Source: Ancylostoma caninum (lineage: Eukaryota > Nematoda > Chromadorea > Rhabditida > Ancylostomatidae). From it: DNA of 64,000 nt. Position numbers and translations under genes: made by a program. Location: assembly GCA_037903475.1 (NCBI GenBank), contig JBAJFG010000111.1, positions 2,542,001 to 2,606,000 of the forward strand. Direction: 5' to 3'. Numbering within the stretch: the first letter of the stretch is position 1; every line of letters begins with the position of its first letter. Of the stretch, positions 27,447 to 40,800 are shown piece after piece. The notes below the pieces were generated by a model. It worked only from the letters and a program-made list of their open reading frames with translations, was not told where the DNA came from and did no database searches.

Positions 27447-28127
27447 GTAAGTTTCACTGCTAATATATTTCTGTTCTTGATTATCTTCACATGGCTCGTG
27501 GATCTCGCAGTATTCCCTATTTCATTTTCACCCTGGAGGGAAAACCACCCTTACTGCTGCAAGATTTAAATTTGATTTTTTAGGTAAATTCTTGGAACCT
27601 AATTATACTTAGCACCGAAAAAAACCGAATAACTTGACTGACTTAATGATTAATTTAGCCCATCACGGAAACTAGGATGTTCGAAAGAGAGAAATCCCTG
27701 GTCCTGGATGCACAATTGAGATAACCCAGCATTAAAGGGGTTCACGTGCTCTTCAACTATGGGTAAAAATGCGCAATATCAAAGTGCTTATTCTGGGTAA
27801 CCTCAGTGATGCAGATGGCTCTTGGATGACTTCTCATCGTACCTGGATGCTCGTAAACATTGCTGCCTCTTTTTTGAACACATGAATTTTCGAGGAATCG
27901 GATTTTCGTATTCGAATATATTGTTAGGTTCCATGCCTGAGGATAATGCTGTTCTATTCCACATCCTGTTTTATAAGCATTTCGCTCCCACTGTAATGCG
28001 CTATTCAGGGGTACCTTGATTTCACGAAATACTTACATAATTACCTGAATACTTTTAAAAAACAATTCAATAATGCGGACCTTTCAAAACGCTGTGATAT
28101 TATTCTAAGACTTCAATGGAGCAGAAG
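27447..28127. other. Intron-like stretch
   Basis: No gene or repeat is recognised between the first exon and transposon copy B. Confidence 0.35.
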
Positions 28128-28129
28128 TA

Positions 28130-29321
28130 CAGTCGGGTCCGGCAGCCACTGCAAATGGGCGCCGGCGGGCGCCGGCCGCCTCCACCCTCCGGCGCCCCGG
28201 TATTAATGAGGGAGAAAGGGGGGAGAAAGCAAAGAAAAATACAATTTTAGTCCATAGTAGACAGAGTGCAGTGGATATGTTAAGGCTATAAAGCAGGAGA
28301 CCATTTTCACAACTTTCACGTTTTTTCATTTTTGTGATTTTCATGGGGAAAGATTTCTGGATACACAATAAGCGAAGCCAACTCTTCCATTTTCTGCTAT
28401 AGTACACTGCTTCGCGAATACAAAAATGACCGTTATTCTTCTATAGATGGACACAGTACTTCAATTATCCCATCTGAATAATAAAACTCATCCAATTCGG
28501 GATCCTCAGAAATAATTGAAATCCGTATAAATTGTTTCATATCCATTGCAAAGTAGTTCTACCGCTGTCATTTATCTTTCGTGGAGCAGTCCTTTACGGC
28601 GGAGTTACTCTCTCCCGGTTTCCCTCAACTTTGAAAAAGTGGTTTTCACTATTACTTACACTTACACTTACACTTATCGTAGTTTATCTTCGAAATTTAT
28701 GCAAAATGTTGCCGGATGCCTTCCTGGACTACCCGAAGGAGATCACGGGGGACGTTCTAAGCAGTGAACCCCAAACACTGCGATACTTAACTCTGGATCT
28801 CCAACGGAGTGGAACCAGCGATAGGGACAGATTGCAATCTGCCACTCAAACCACTGAGCCATCCGGGCTACTTTTTATGTTGGAGTTTGTTAGATAACTG
28901 CAGCAGTCGTAGGCAGCATACTATATGTATTTGCAAAACGGGGGCACAGGGCAGGATTCGATCCCCTGACCACCACAACGTCGATCAATCGCTCAACCCA
29001 CTGAGCTATGCGCGCACGTGATGCAACATACAAATGGTGTCCAATCTTACTTACACTTACACTTATCGTAGTTTATCTTAGAAATTTAGGTGAAAAGGGA
29101 GTTGGGTGGGGCCACTCCTGTGAAGCCTAAGCCTAAGCCTTAAACCCATTCTTAAGCATAGGGTTAGGTCATCTACCCTGTCTACTATGGGCTAAAATTG
29201 TATTTTTCTTCGCTTTCTCCCAAGCTCGAGTGATTTATAGCTCATTAATACCGGGGCGCCGGAGGGTGGCGGCGGCCGGCGCCCGCCGGCGCCCATTTGC
29301 AGTGGCTGCCGGACCGGACTG
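28130..29321 (-). mobile_element. TA-target inverted-repeat transposon, copy B
   Basis: CAGTC and GACTG ends with flanking TA (28128-28129, 29322-29323), 1192 bases. It has the same long GC-rich ends and the same interior order as copy A. Two tRNA-like modules are read on the - strand (about 28803-28868 and 28943-29016), with a TTAGGC-like repeat at about 29124-29144. The module at 28943-29016 keeps a good A box. No transposase is visible. It lies in the same orientation as copy A, inside the long 5' part of the channel gene. Confidence 0.88.
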
Positions 29322-29323
29322 TA

Positions 29324-32300
29324 TGTCAAACATATGACGGAGAGAATGTAAGGATATGTGAAGATATCCTTGGCATTTCGGTGCTTAATTCCATAGGCTT
29401 TTGTCATTGCTCCACTAGCAACGAGGGATTCTTACATCGTGGAATCCTTTGCGTATTACCCCATTACCATGAAAGGTCATTTTATGTTAGAGATCCAATT
29501 TTCTCTGCTTTATCGTTATTCTCTGTACTATTTCCTGTCTTTTTGTTACTACCCGTTTGTTTTACAGCACTATTCCTGAATGTTCTGTGTCTATGAATGC
29601 AACTAACTTCCTACGTAAGCCGTTCCGAGAAGCTTGTTCTCCTGTCTCGGAGAGTTTGTGCACAAATTTCAAAGCTACTTTACATTAGGCTACACGACAG
29701 GCTTGTTAGTCTTCTGCGGTGCATAGTTCTTTCTTCTTCTTTTTTCTGGACATAAAACGTGGATACCAGAATAGCATGCAAGCAAAGTATCTGAATGGTT
29801 TAGTGATCGTAAATAATGCCAAGTGATTATGTCTTTAATTTGTTGCGCACCTCTAGAACAGTTAGAATAGTAGCTTTTCAAGGCTTCGGTCCCGATTCCT
29901 GGAAGAGAATTTAAGGAATTAAATGAAACACATGATGAAACGCTTGGTATTTTCGATGCGAAACATACAACTTCTTCTTATGTTTTTCTCCACTTTCACT
30001 TGAGTTTAATCTTCTGTTTAGCAGTAATGTTTAGACGTTTGAATTCACTGCACGCTCTTAACTGAATAATACTTCAATTCGCATTCTCATTTCTTAAGCA
30101 ATGGTCTCCCTTCATTGCCAAGGTTCACGTATTTTGATCAAGCCATCTATTGAACCTTATCTTTTTTACGTTAGTCCATACGTACCTTCATCACCTGCAC
30201 CTTTGGAAAAATATGCAAAGGACTTGTCTTTCCTCCTACAGGCCTCTTTTTCTCATTTTCTTCTGTAGTTCTGTCTGGAGACACAAAAACTCTGGGGCCG
30301 AATATATTAATGTCCTGATCATGATCGGATGCGGAATTTGTAGTGGGAAACAAGCTCAGGAACAACCGAGTCACCCGTTTATGCATTTGTTCCTAATTAT
30401 AAAAAATATGCCCGATCTTGATCGGAATATCCATAATCTGCCCCCTCCCCCTGAACGTGAACGAAAATTTCTCTTTCCCTCGGAAAAAATTCGGCCCCGC
30501 TCCGTTTCCATGGTGAACCGTAATGATGAAAACGGGACTTTCTTTTCCTTTTTCTCCATTGTTTTTTCGAGCTAGATATCTTCCTTGCCTTGCCACCCAC
30601 AGCCTTCCCCCTACCTATGATCCCATAGAATTTTCATCCTTTTATATTCTGTTCATTGCAAACTTCTGTTCTGATTTTTCTGGTTTTTTTTTTTAAAAAT
30701 TTACTTATCAGAGAGTCTCTAATCTACTGCTCTAAATGTTGTTACACTTGGACTGATAATAAATTATCATAAAAAATAAGCACTTGGGATAAGTTGGAAT
30801 GCATGTGTTCAGTACATACTGGAAAAGCTGCTATCAGTTCTGCTACCAGCTCCCTAGCGTTTCTTGAGCACCTCTTCGTTGACGCTTCTATTTCAATTAT
30901 ATCGGGAATTTGAAAGAAACCTTGTGAAATGAAGAAAGTGAATGTGAAAACATTACTGGGTTTAGTTCTGGCATTCTGCATCATATCATAGGCATCACAT
31001 CTTCCAGAGCCTATCTAGCACCTTTCCGAGCAGTTTTATTTCTTTATTCCTTCCAATGTATTCGGAATTCTTCGAGATAACTGTTTTCTTGAACGGTTTT
31101 GTAGGCAATAATTTGTGATAATTGAACGAATAGCGAGTGATTTACTACTACTTAATCATGGCGACTTCAATGTAGGCAACTCGCACGCTTCTGATTTGAT
31201 AAAAATAATTTCCGAATAGCTAGGGAATTAGGAAAGCAGCACGAAATCGTTGAATTTTTATGTAGTGCACATGAGCACCCTATTGCGCGGGTGCTGTAAG
31301 GCTCATGTCTCAATTTCTTCAAGCAAGAGTGACATATATTCGTTTTTTTTTCTGTTCCAATACATCCTAAATGATCTCTGTTGTGCACCTGCACCGAAGT
31401 CTCAGGACTTTACAAGTTTAATAAGCATCTTCCTACACCAGGACGATACTCCTGCATCGCACAGAGTGCCATTTTGCTATTTCAAAGTGATAGCCGTCGG
31501 TTCGCCGTCGTCATCTGCAAATTATTCGCGGCGAGTCCGGCTCCAGCTCTTTTTTTCCGGCGCTGAACATTGCGTATGCCGCGTTTACGGGTATTAATTT
31601 GTGAAAGGCAGTGCCAGACTTGCTGTCAATGGCGAATTTCCACAAAACGCAGCTTTTCACACTTTGACATGCTTCTTTTATTCCTGATATTTTGCCAGCA
31701 CGTTTATGAGATGGAAAATAAGCAGAAAACAAAGCTCACCATTCTCTTTTACGTGGGAACCTCTCCTGACTAATCCACGGCATGGACAATTTGTTCGGAG
31801 TCTTCGTGAATCACTAATGTAAATTCTGAAGAAAGTTTTTTTTGTCATTCTACCTATTCCAGCCGCTTCAGCGAGTTTTGGCTGCTGTATTTCTATTGTG
31901 ACATGATATAACTCTCTTCCTCTGATTAAGAATTTTTGTACTCAGAACTTCCTTGGCACATCCTTGAAAGTCTATTCTCTGGAAAGTATGTTAGCAAAAA
32001 ATTTCCTTCACAGTTTCCTGAATTGTTAGGCTTACTAGCTTGGTGAAACCATACGACGGTCAATCGACTCTCAATTAAATATTTCATCAATGTTCACCAT
32101 TTCGGCCCCGTTCGTTGTCTCAGAAATAGTTCGTTTTTCATCACTTTCAACATCGAAAAAATCAAAAATAGTTTGGAAAAACTAGTTCTTGAGCCAGTCC
32201 AATGTAATCCCGCAGAAAATCCGAGATCATTGACATACTTCCAATTTTTTAACGATAAAGAATAGCTCGAAAGCTTTTTTTTTCAACTGAAAACAATATG

Positions 32301-34872
32301 AAATGTGTATGTACGCTAAATCAATGCCTTGAGGCAAATTTTTACCCTTTTGGATCCTGCACCTAGATTGGTGCTCCCTGTTTCAGTATCCACTGTAGGA
32401 AACGTTCCTAAACTTTTCTTCTTTTTTTTCGGCATTTTTTATTTATTTGTCGTCTCCACCAATCTTAGAAGTGAACTGATAGCACTGTGAGAAATCTCGT
32501 AACAACTTTTAAAGGCAGCACCCACGATAATTTTCAGGTCTAAAATTTTAAATGTTTTGGAGAATCGACAATAGTTCCAGTAATCCTGTGCAGGTAGAAA
32601 CGCTAGAGGTATCCGCATTCTCAAGATAAAATAGGCCAGACAAGGTATCCGGGTATCACTGGGCGAGTTGTGGTGTGACATGGATCAGCTGTTTTCGCCT
32701 CTAATCACTCAGATTCCAATTCTTTTTTTACATTATTTCTTTTTTACCCTTTATTTAATGGTTTCGTTTTCTACTCCAGAGACACGTCTATATGGCATAT
32801 ATTCTCCCACTTTTCAATTTCTGATCTTTTTCACTTTAGCAGGCGGAAAAACATACAAATTCCCGAATCCATCAAGAAAATGCGTGACGAAAAAGGCAGC
32901 ATTATCGACTTTTTTGCCACACCTGACCCGCTCAACTCGACCAACTTGGTCTAAGGCATTGAATTGGGGCCATCCAAAACTCCTTTTCGCATGAGTTCTG
33001 ACCGTATTCACTAATGTATCCGTGTTCATCTTAGCCGAAAACCTATGCTTACGCTGAAATCTTGTTGACGAAAATTTTCGTGGGTGCTACCTTTAACTTT
33101 TCGGACAATTCTATTCGCCTGAGGCCTTCTCAGAAAAGTACTCAAACATTGTCATGCCACTTAGCGAACGCTACTTTTGATTCGCCAAACACGCGAATAC
33201 AATACCGCTCCTAATTTTTGTCTCAAAATCCATGGGAAACAGTCAGGATTTTTGAAAAGGGCCAAATTAGATTTCGGAAGAACTGTTTGGTACCGTGTAT
33301 TTCTACAAACTTCCTGGAATTCAGTGCAAATTTGCTCCAAAATCATAGAGATTGTGCCTGAGGCTATGATAAACTGCTTGGAAATGTCTGCTGTGCCCGC
33401 GCACGTATTGACTTTGCTATCAATCCCTCCTAAACTCGCTGTTGGAGTTCCTGTCCACTACGGAAAAATTAGTAGGTGACCTGGATCAAAACCCACAACG
33501 GAAAAGGAAAAAAATAACGAAAAGGGGAAAAACGGCGACTATGTTCAGCCCTGGAAGTAGCAAAAACTTGGGAAACTTTCAAACTTTGTCTTGTAAGAAA
33601 AATGAAATTCAACAGGGACAATAGAGTTTCAAAAACTATTTATTCGATGGTTGTGTGGGGTGTCACAATGTTTTCAATTGAAACTCTGGGAAAAAACAAT
33701 CCTATTGAGCGTTGCAAAACTTTCAATCCCGTTGTTTATCGCTCTGTTGTTTTTTATTTATGAGAAAGGGAACTTTATCATGGGTAAATGAAAAGTTTCG
33801 TGTATGAGGAACAGGAAAAGAACTCGCTTCATGCAGAAGGAACGAGGATATCAGCTCTTTGTTCCAAAAGGCATTTCGGCCTACGAAAGTGAAAAGCATC
33901 GAAAGGTGAAGGGCTAAAAGATGAAGCCTTTTTAACCTTCTTAAACTTGACACTTCTTTAGAGCAAACTTTTTTCATCTATGGAAAATGTATTCACATCA
34001 CACTAGCATTTTTTTTTCATCGCACCTTTTCATGGCCAGGATTTGCAACATATCAGGAAGAGAAGCTGCCTAGCTCGGTTCCTATTCCACTTGCCAAAAT
34101 GCGGGGCACCCAGTAACACTCCCATGCATATGTATTATTCATGGATTATTTATGCTCCGCACTTTGCGTGTAATCTTCAAATCATTTACGAATGAAGAAT
34201 GCGCCTCATCCACAGCACCAGGTCGTCATGAACGAAAACTGGGCCAGAGTCAAATAGTGCATGAATGCGTTGTTTGGTATGGTTGGGCCGTAGTCGCTCT
34301 CATAAGGAAACATGTCGTTTTCTCGAATGTTCATGTTGTTTAGCATAGCGGCGCCTAACAACCATAATAATAATGGAATCCTTCAGAACGGTCACTGGTC
34401 GTCTTCTATGTGTGCTTCTGCACATCGCCACAAGGCGCAGCGCCTAGTGGCTTTGCTGATTTGAGCTGAACTGTGGTTAATCTCCAGCATTTGAGTTATT
34501 CGAGCATAGATCGACGCCGAATTTTTGGCCGCTTTACCACAACAACACCTAGATTAGTCATGATGACCAGTGGCCCGGCGGGACATCATCGTATCGCACT
34601 TCGTATTATGCCCACTAGAAACGGCTTGATTTCGTTTTGTTTCGCTTTCGGTCACTTTTTTTTACTGGGATCTGTTTATTTTCCATGTCATAAGTTAACT
34701 GGACAAAGTTGCCCTTTGCTCCTTCAGATCCATGCTATTTTCTGGGAAAACTTCATATTGCGTTGCATGAAGCGTTTGCTAGCACCATGAGCATTGTTAG
34801 GCTTGAATAACGTTTCATATGTATAACTCAATCCCCATTTTTGATTTTGATTAAGTTGAAGTTCTGAACTTC
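29324..34872. other. Intron-like stretch
   Basis: No gene supported. AT-rich, with frequent poly-T runs and many short frames on both strands. The longest (30150-30575) overlaps three opposing frames and has no recognisable motif or splice context. Confidence 0.35.
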
Positions 34873-35080
34873 AACGAAGAATGCAGCACTACAACTCTTC
34901 AGCAAAAAGAGCCGTAGTTTTTTTTTTCTTTTTCGAATATTCGCTTTTTCAAATCAAATTAATCAAGTTATTCAGTTTTGTGAATAAGTAATCTTAAGAA
35001 ATCATGCCCAGGTTCTGTAAAGAAGAAAAAACACTAGGGCTATTTTTTTGCTGAAGAGCTGTAATGCTGCATTCTTCGTT
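34873..35080. mobile_element. Short inverted-repeat element (MITE-like)
   Basis: The arms start AACGAAGAATGCAGCA on the left, with the near-complement on the right. They match over about 45 bases and more loosely over about 70. A separate perfect 21-base palindrome (gttgaagttc...gaacttcaac) abuts it on the left. No clear target duplication is visible, so the class is open. There is no coding capacity. Confidence 0.55.
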
Positions 35081-37465
35081 ATGGAAATCATTTTGCGGTT
35101 TTTATTTGGTCCTAAGTACATGTAATGAGCATTTACTTCATCTTTCGGCTTCATCTTCATTTTAATGATCGATTCGGAAAGTTGTGATTTCCGGAACATG
35201 CAAAAATCCACGATAAGTGATACGGTTGGCACAAAATATAAAGCATGTTCAATATCGATTGAAAACGACTGCGTCTAAGCCTTGCTCAAGGAATCACAAC
35301 CGTCCAAATTAATTACATTTGAAAGGACATCTCACAAATTTTAAATGAGATTCGAGTATGAAATTGCATCTCTTTTCTACTAAGGGGTTTCCTTCACCGG
35401 ATTGAGTAGCGCACGATTTGAACTTATTTATGATCCTGATTAGAGAGGGATCGAAAATCCAGAAACTTTTGCTGCAGATTTGAGACGACCCTGCTCGCCT
35501 GCCAAAAAAAGTTTTCTTTCTCACCATCAAAATTCTCGGCAATTTACTAGGTTAATAGTTAGTATATGTGCCGTTCGGCGCGTTCGTGTTGCTTTCCGTT
35601 TAATGTGGTTTTTATGGTTGGGGCCTCGCGACTCGCATTCTGTGCCACCAGTGTGTTAACCGCTAGGCGACTCCGCCGATTTTTTTTTGCCACTCGTAGT
35701 TCTATTTTTTCTTTGTTTAACAGTTTTCTCACCTACCTACTACTACTTGTTGTGTTTGGCGCGCTCATATTCCTCGCGAGATTTTCGCGCACACTTGACA
35801 TCTGTCCGGAGCCACCAGCAACAATCGGAAGTCATGCATTCGCAATGCTTTTCGACAACCGGTTCTAGCATGTGATGATCTCACCGAGACATTTGGATGT
35901 GCTCCAACTGATAGCTCAGTGTGAAGGTTTGTGCTGGTTTTCTAAGACTCACCATCTCTTTTATTGTCCTTTAGTAGAATAATTTTGCTATCCATGGTCA
36001 TCCAGAATGTGTAAATCGGTCGGTAGTTCATTAAGAATGAGTACGTCGTCGTTCTTCTTAGTGCATAAACTCTCTGAACAACATGTCCAGGTCGGACTGA
36101 GGTCAGCCTCACACCCAGCTCGGTACATAGACCCTGTGATAGACTTCAACTACTGTGAAGCAAGCTCTCTCAATAAATAAGTAATAATACAATAAGTATC
36201 AATAAAAAAGTTGAAAAACTAAGCAAAAAAAATCGTCCGTTTCGTTTCTTCCCGTAGACTGACACAAAATGAGTCAAGGAATTAAAAAGCTGTCCCCCGG
36301 GAAAAGTTAGAAATGTAGCCCTCTCCGGAAAAGTTGGAAATGCAGTAGTAAATTAATTTAAATAGTAATGATGTACTCCTTCATGTGTAGTAAGTCATTA
36401 ATAACTATGTAGAATTGTAGTAGTAATGTAGTGTAGTAACGATATAGAAGTGTAGTAATAATGTAAAGTGGTATGAAATATATAATAAGTGACAAATGTG
36501 ACCTTTCTAGTAATATGGAAATGAAAATATCACTATTTGTTCATGCTGTAAGAATAAGTACGATTTGCCGTAAGTAAAACAGTTTGTTCTCCTTGAATTT
36601 TTGAAGTGAAAAGGGGAAGGTTTATTTATTGTCCTTGCTTCCTGGATAGGCTCACGGATTTGTTTCAGGCAGCATTTTTTCCCACATTTAATGCCTAACT
36701 GCTCCGATATCTTTTGCTCCTTTTTTCTCTTTTCCTTGTAATTTTTACCACTGAAAAAGATTACCGATGTAAAATGCGTTTTCCTTTTTCTTCTCGTTGA
36801 AGGGATGGATGGAGAGGCAGAAGTCCGCTCTAAACAAAAGTTGAACTGGAATTAAAGGAGGCAATGCTTAGTCCAAGTTATGTGAAAAGACTGTTAGTCT
36901 TTTTCTGTTTTGGTAAGATTCTATCTGGCAGAGCTATGCTGGATATGAATTATCCAGAACATTTTCTCGGAAAGCTTGTTCCTTGATTGTCTTCATAACA
37001 ATAAAGTGGGTGCTCGAAGAAAAACGCCATTAAGACTCAAGTATACACTTGTGGTAGGGCTGAGCAATCGTCGAATAGCAGTCGTAGAGCTTGAGCAAAA
37101 ATGTGGTGCATATGCACTCTCATGGTAAATCCCTCTGTGCAAAACACACAAACAGGGGTCCCGTCCTATGTTTCTGGCTAATTTGACTCGTGCCGCTGAG
37201 ATCCATTGTGTGATGAAGGCGATGTGACGTGGATAGTTCTTGTTGGGCCGGAAGGGTACGGATGCTTAAGTTGGAAGCCTCGTTCTTCTCCTCACTTGAC
37301 CTCCGCCGACGAGTCTCGGCCGCTGATTATGCTGGTAGCCCCGGCTCGCATATGATAAGCCCGCCCACTAGCGCTTCGTTTGGACTCACTGCTTGAAGCA
37401 CCCTAACACCTCATCCCCTCGGCTGGCTAAGATAAAGCGCCCGACGAAGAAACGCCTCGCCGGCG
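35081..37465. other. Intron-like stretch, promoter-like at the end
   Basis: At about 35618-35680 the - strand resembles a degenerate tRNA-derived sequence with an A-box-like CCTAGCGGTT and a broken B box. At 36340-36480 there are irregular GTAGTAAT-like repeats. From about 37230 the sequence turns CG-rich up to the ATG at 37466, as before the other first exons. No separate gene is supported. Confidence 0.35.
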
Positions 37466-37841
37466 ATGTTCTTCTACTCGCCTAATGCCCGGCCATCAAC
37501 TACCAGCATACGTCGACCTACACTTGCTCATACGGCCCACCTGAATGTCGGACATCTGGATACAAGGCTATCCTACCAGATCCCTGAAATTCTGTCTCGT
37601 CATGCCGCAACAGAGGCACAGGAATTGTTGAGGCATCTGCCTGAGGAGCTACGGGTTGACGACCAACGCACTCTCGCATTGCCTCTTCGGCATGACTGGC
37701 ATGCTCAGGACCTGCTGGAGCTATGTGCTTCCCCGGTTTCTTCCGTATTTTCCACGAATGAGGCGCGTCGAGCCAGTCGACAGAAAATCTTCCTTCGCCG
37801 TCCAACCATTTCCATTCAAGAAGACGGCAAGATTGTTATAG
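37466..37841 (+). CDS. unc-58: Alternative first exon of the K2P gene, longest
   Basis: The ATG at 37466 opens 125 codons ending at ATAG|gtcatt in phase 1. It begins MFFYSPNAR. Then come a His/Leu/Glu-rich region and an Arg/Ile-rich end, with no membrane segment. It is the first exon closest to the constant exon at 38875, about 1 kb away. The junction codon is GAT (Asp). The donor has a non-consensus third position, but no other donor keeps the frame. With the constant exons and the terminal exon at 49158 it gives a 610-residue channel. Confidence 0.65.
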
Positions 37842-40800
37842 GTCATTTTCTTACGTATTCTTTTGTGTTGTCAGAAGTTCCCCTAGAGCACTATAGAATA
37901 TTTCCTAGTTTTCTAGAAACAAGAGACTGTGTAAGGAAGTGCCAGTAGCAGATGCAAACGCATACTATTTTGCAATACAAAGTTTTACAGCTAAAGGAAT
38001 GCGCTGTACTTCAGGGTTTCACAACTATTTCCTAGCTCATTTATTATTAGCCGAAAATTTTCTTGCTGAAGCTTTCCTCCTTGATATTCCCGCCATAGAA
38101 AAAGTAGTTCTTTCAACGACTCTGTACGTGTACCCTAGAACGTGCAAAATGACCGTGACCAAATTTCAGTTATCTGCTACTAACACCTTATCCACCTTCT
38201 TCTTCTATGGATCTTAGAAATCAATAGAGATTTTCCTGAAAAATCATTCTTTTTTCTCTTTTATCGTGCACATTCAAGTACTTCAACAACATTTGTGTGC
38301 ACTTATTGAGAAAGCGGCAAGAGGATTAACCGCCTTCATAAATGATGCTGTCATGAGTGCATTATCCTGACGATTGATCTGGATATTAGGGAGGTGAGGG
38401 TGGTGCTCCTGCCAAGGCCCGCAATTCTCTGCTATGTCGATGACTTGTAGGTAAAGATTTGGCTATGGGAGTACACGTGTTTTACGGACATTCTTAGATT
38501 TTCTATTGCAAACTGTCATTAGTTACTGGTTTCACCCTTCTGAGGTACCAGCAAACTGGTCACTACTACATGCGTTGCGATGATGATAATTCATTAATTT
38601 CTCGGGGGTGAAACCACTCCTATACACACAAACTTCTGGACCTCTGGACCACCGAATTCTACGAAAATTGAAAAAAAATCCACGGTTCTAAAAAGGCTAT
38701 GACATGACTAGGTGGGCAAGCCGTTGCGTCCGAGAGGACGTACCCGCCAGTTTCTCCAGGCACTGGCGACCAATATCCACAAAGTAAAACTTCAGGGGTA
38801 TTGAGTGTCGGTGAGTGTTGAGGGCTATGCAAAAATTGTCCATAATCATAGCCTAATCGACTGTTCTGTTTCAGATCATGTGACGGCAAGATGGGAAGGT
38901 GTTCCGTTGAATTCACAGTCGGCGTTGATTGATGCCGACGATGGTGCGACGGTCATCACTGACACCATCAAGGATGATGCCGAGCGACAAGAGCCGAAAA
39001 GTTGTCCCCAACAAACTGTTAAGGTGAGTGGCTAGGAATTTTTGAAGCCTCTTACTTCAGGTCAGGAGCATTACCTTTCACACTATTCCTGAAAAGTTCA
39101 TGGATAATGTGATTTTTTTATTCTAATTCTCTTCGAACGCATGGGATTTATAGCTTCTTCTGTTTCTGTTGTCCCACCTCTAAATTTTCGTTCGTCTTAA
39201 GGTCGATTATTGTTCCGATGGGTTTTCCCAGTTTTATTTCCACTTCAAATTTCACGTGGTCGTTTTTTGTCTGCTATTTTTGCGTCGAATTTTTCCTTCG
39301 TAATCCAAACACATCTCTTCAGGAACATTTACCTTGCTTAATTCCTTATTTCTGAGCATTCAATCCCAGTATTCCTTCCACAGGCTGTGGCAGTCCAGAA
39401 CTCTTTGTTCAATATTTCTAAGCTTGCAAGTATGATAACTTGGAGATATTTTCTCAGTTGAAGGGCTCGTTGTCAGTATAGGGGGGGGGGGATTCTGACT
39501 TTTGACGAAGGAAAAAGGTTTTTCTCACGTTTAAAACTTCTACACCCCTCAAACTCATTCTTAATAAACAACTGGTGCGAAGAAATTATGCGCTAGGGCT
39601 ATTAACCAGTGAGTACTTAGTAGTAAGAGGAGCGCGAGGTGAGGGATGGGGGGGGGGAGGTGGCAAAGAATCAACGAGACTTAGCTGGCACCTACCTCTA
39701 CTATGGTCTAATGCAATTCATTTTTTCTTGTCTAAAGTACTGTTTTCTTTCTTGCCAGTCACAATTCTGAGGTTGTCGTTTCCATAATTCATCCTCCACC
39801 AGGACCATTTTTAATGTCTTTAATTAGTTTTTTTAGCTAAATTTATCACTAGAATTAAACCGTATGTTTGCGGCAAAACATGTAATCACTCAACGACCAA
39901 TAGCCGGGATTACTCCCATCGACCTGTGCCCGTTTTTCGCTCGTTTCGTGTTGAGTCTAGTCGTAGACTCCGTTGAGACTCCTAGCTGTCGAGTGACAAA
40001 AATATCCCAAACGATGACACGCTGAAACTCATCCCCGATGAAATATGAGCAATTGGCGACAAGATCGGTCTGGCTTTAAAATAAGATTACGTTAATAAAT
40101 GCCAATCTTTAAGCCCCCCTGGATGAATTGGGTAATGTTGAGGCTTTCCATGATATCCAAGATACAAAATGAATGGCTAAAAATGCGAATTGAATAGCTG
40201 ATGAGTAAAATAATGATGCCACATATGCTTTGTTTGCCAAGAATCTCGGAGTCAATAGCGCTGCGTGCAACTCCCCAGGCGACATCCAAAAACGACCGAT
40301 GCCCGAAATTCAACAGATTGCGGTCATGTATCTTTCAACGATGAAGCAAAGAACCACGCAAGTTTCCGGGAACATTTACGGATAAGCTATAGATTGCTTT
40401 TCTGATTCTAAATCTGGGAAAGGTCTACAGAAACGGCTCAAATTTTACGTGTATCAGTGGGAATGCAAGCATACGTACTTCTGAGACTCTATGAAATTTA
40501 TTTGTGCCTTTGAAGTTGATGAGAAAAGTTCAAAGACACTGGCGTTTCCTAGAAAATATCTCTATTAGAAATAGTGAACATTACACTGTTGCTCTCTTTT
40601 TATGGGACTGCCTCATGAACTCAAGATGATCTCATGGGAGCGTCTTGAAATGTCTTACCCTGTGTAAACATCTATACCATTTACAAAAGTTATGGAGATG
40701 ATTTTGTACTACTTGAGCACGGAAGTATGAAACATATGCTCCGAGGGAGCTAGTTATTCCTTGCAAATTCTTGAAAGTTCTGGATTTTTTTGATAGGAAC

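Noticed and set aside
28532..28897. Protein-like frames repeated at 4806, 28532, 54221 and 60256
   Set aside because: They recur because the transposon interior recurs. They run across the tRNA-like modules and vary by frameshifts between copies, so they are not selected as protein.
29594..29615. Seven-codon ATG frame ending in phase 1 at gtaagc
   Set aside because: Too short. One in three random ATG-to-donor frames ends in phase 1.
40092..40313. Hydrophobic - strand frame resembling a receptor segment
   Set aside because: No recognised motif, no consistent splice sites, and AT-rich DNA readily gives hydrophobic frames.
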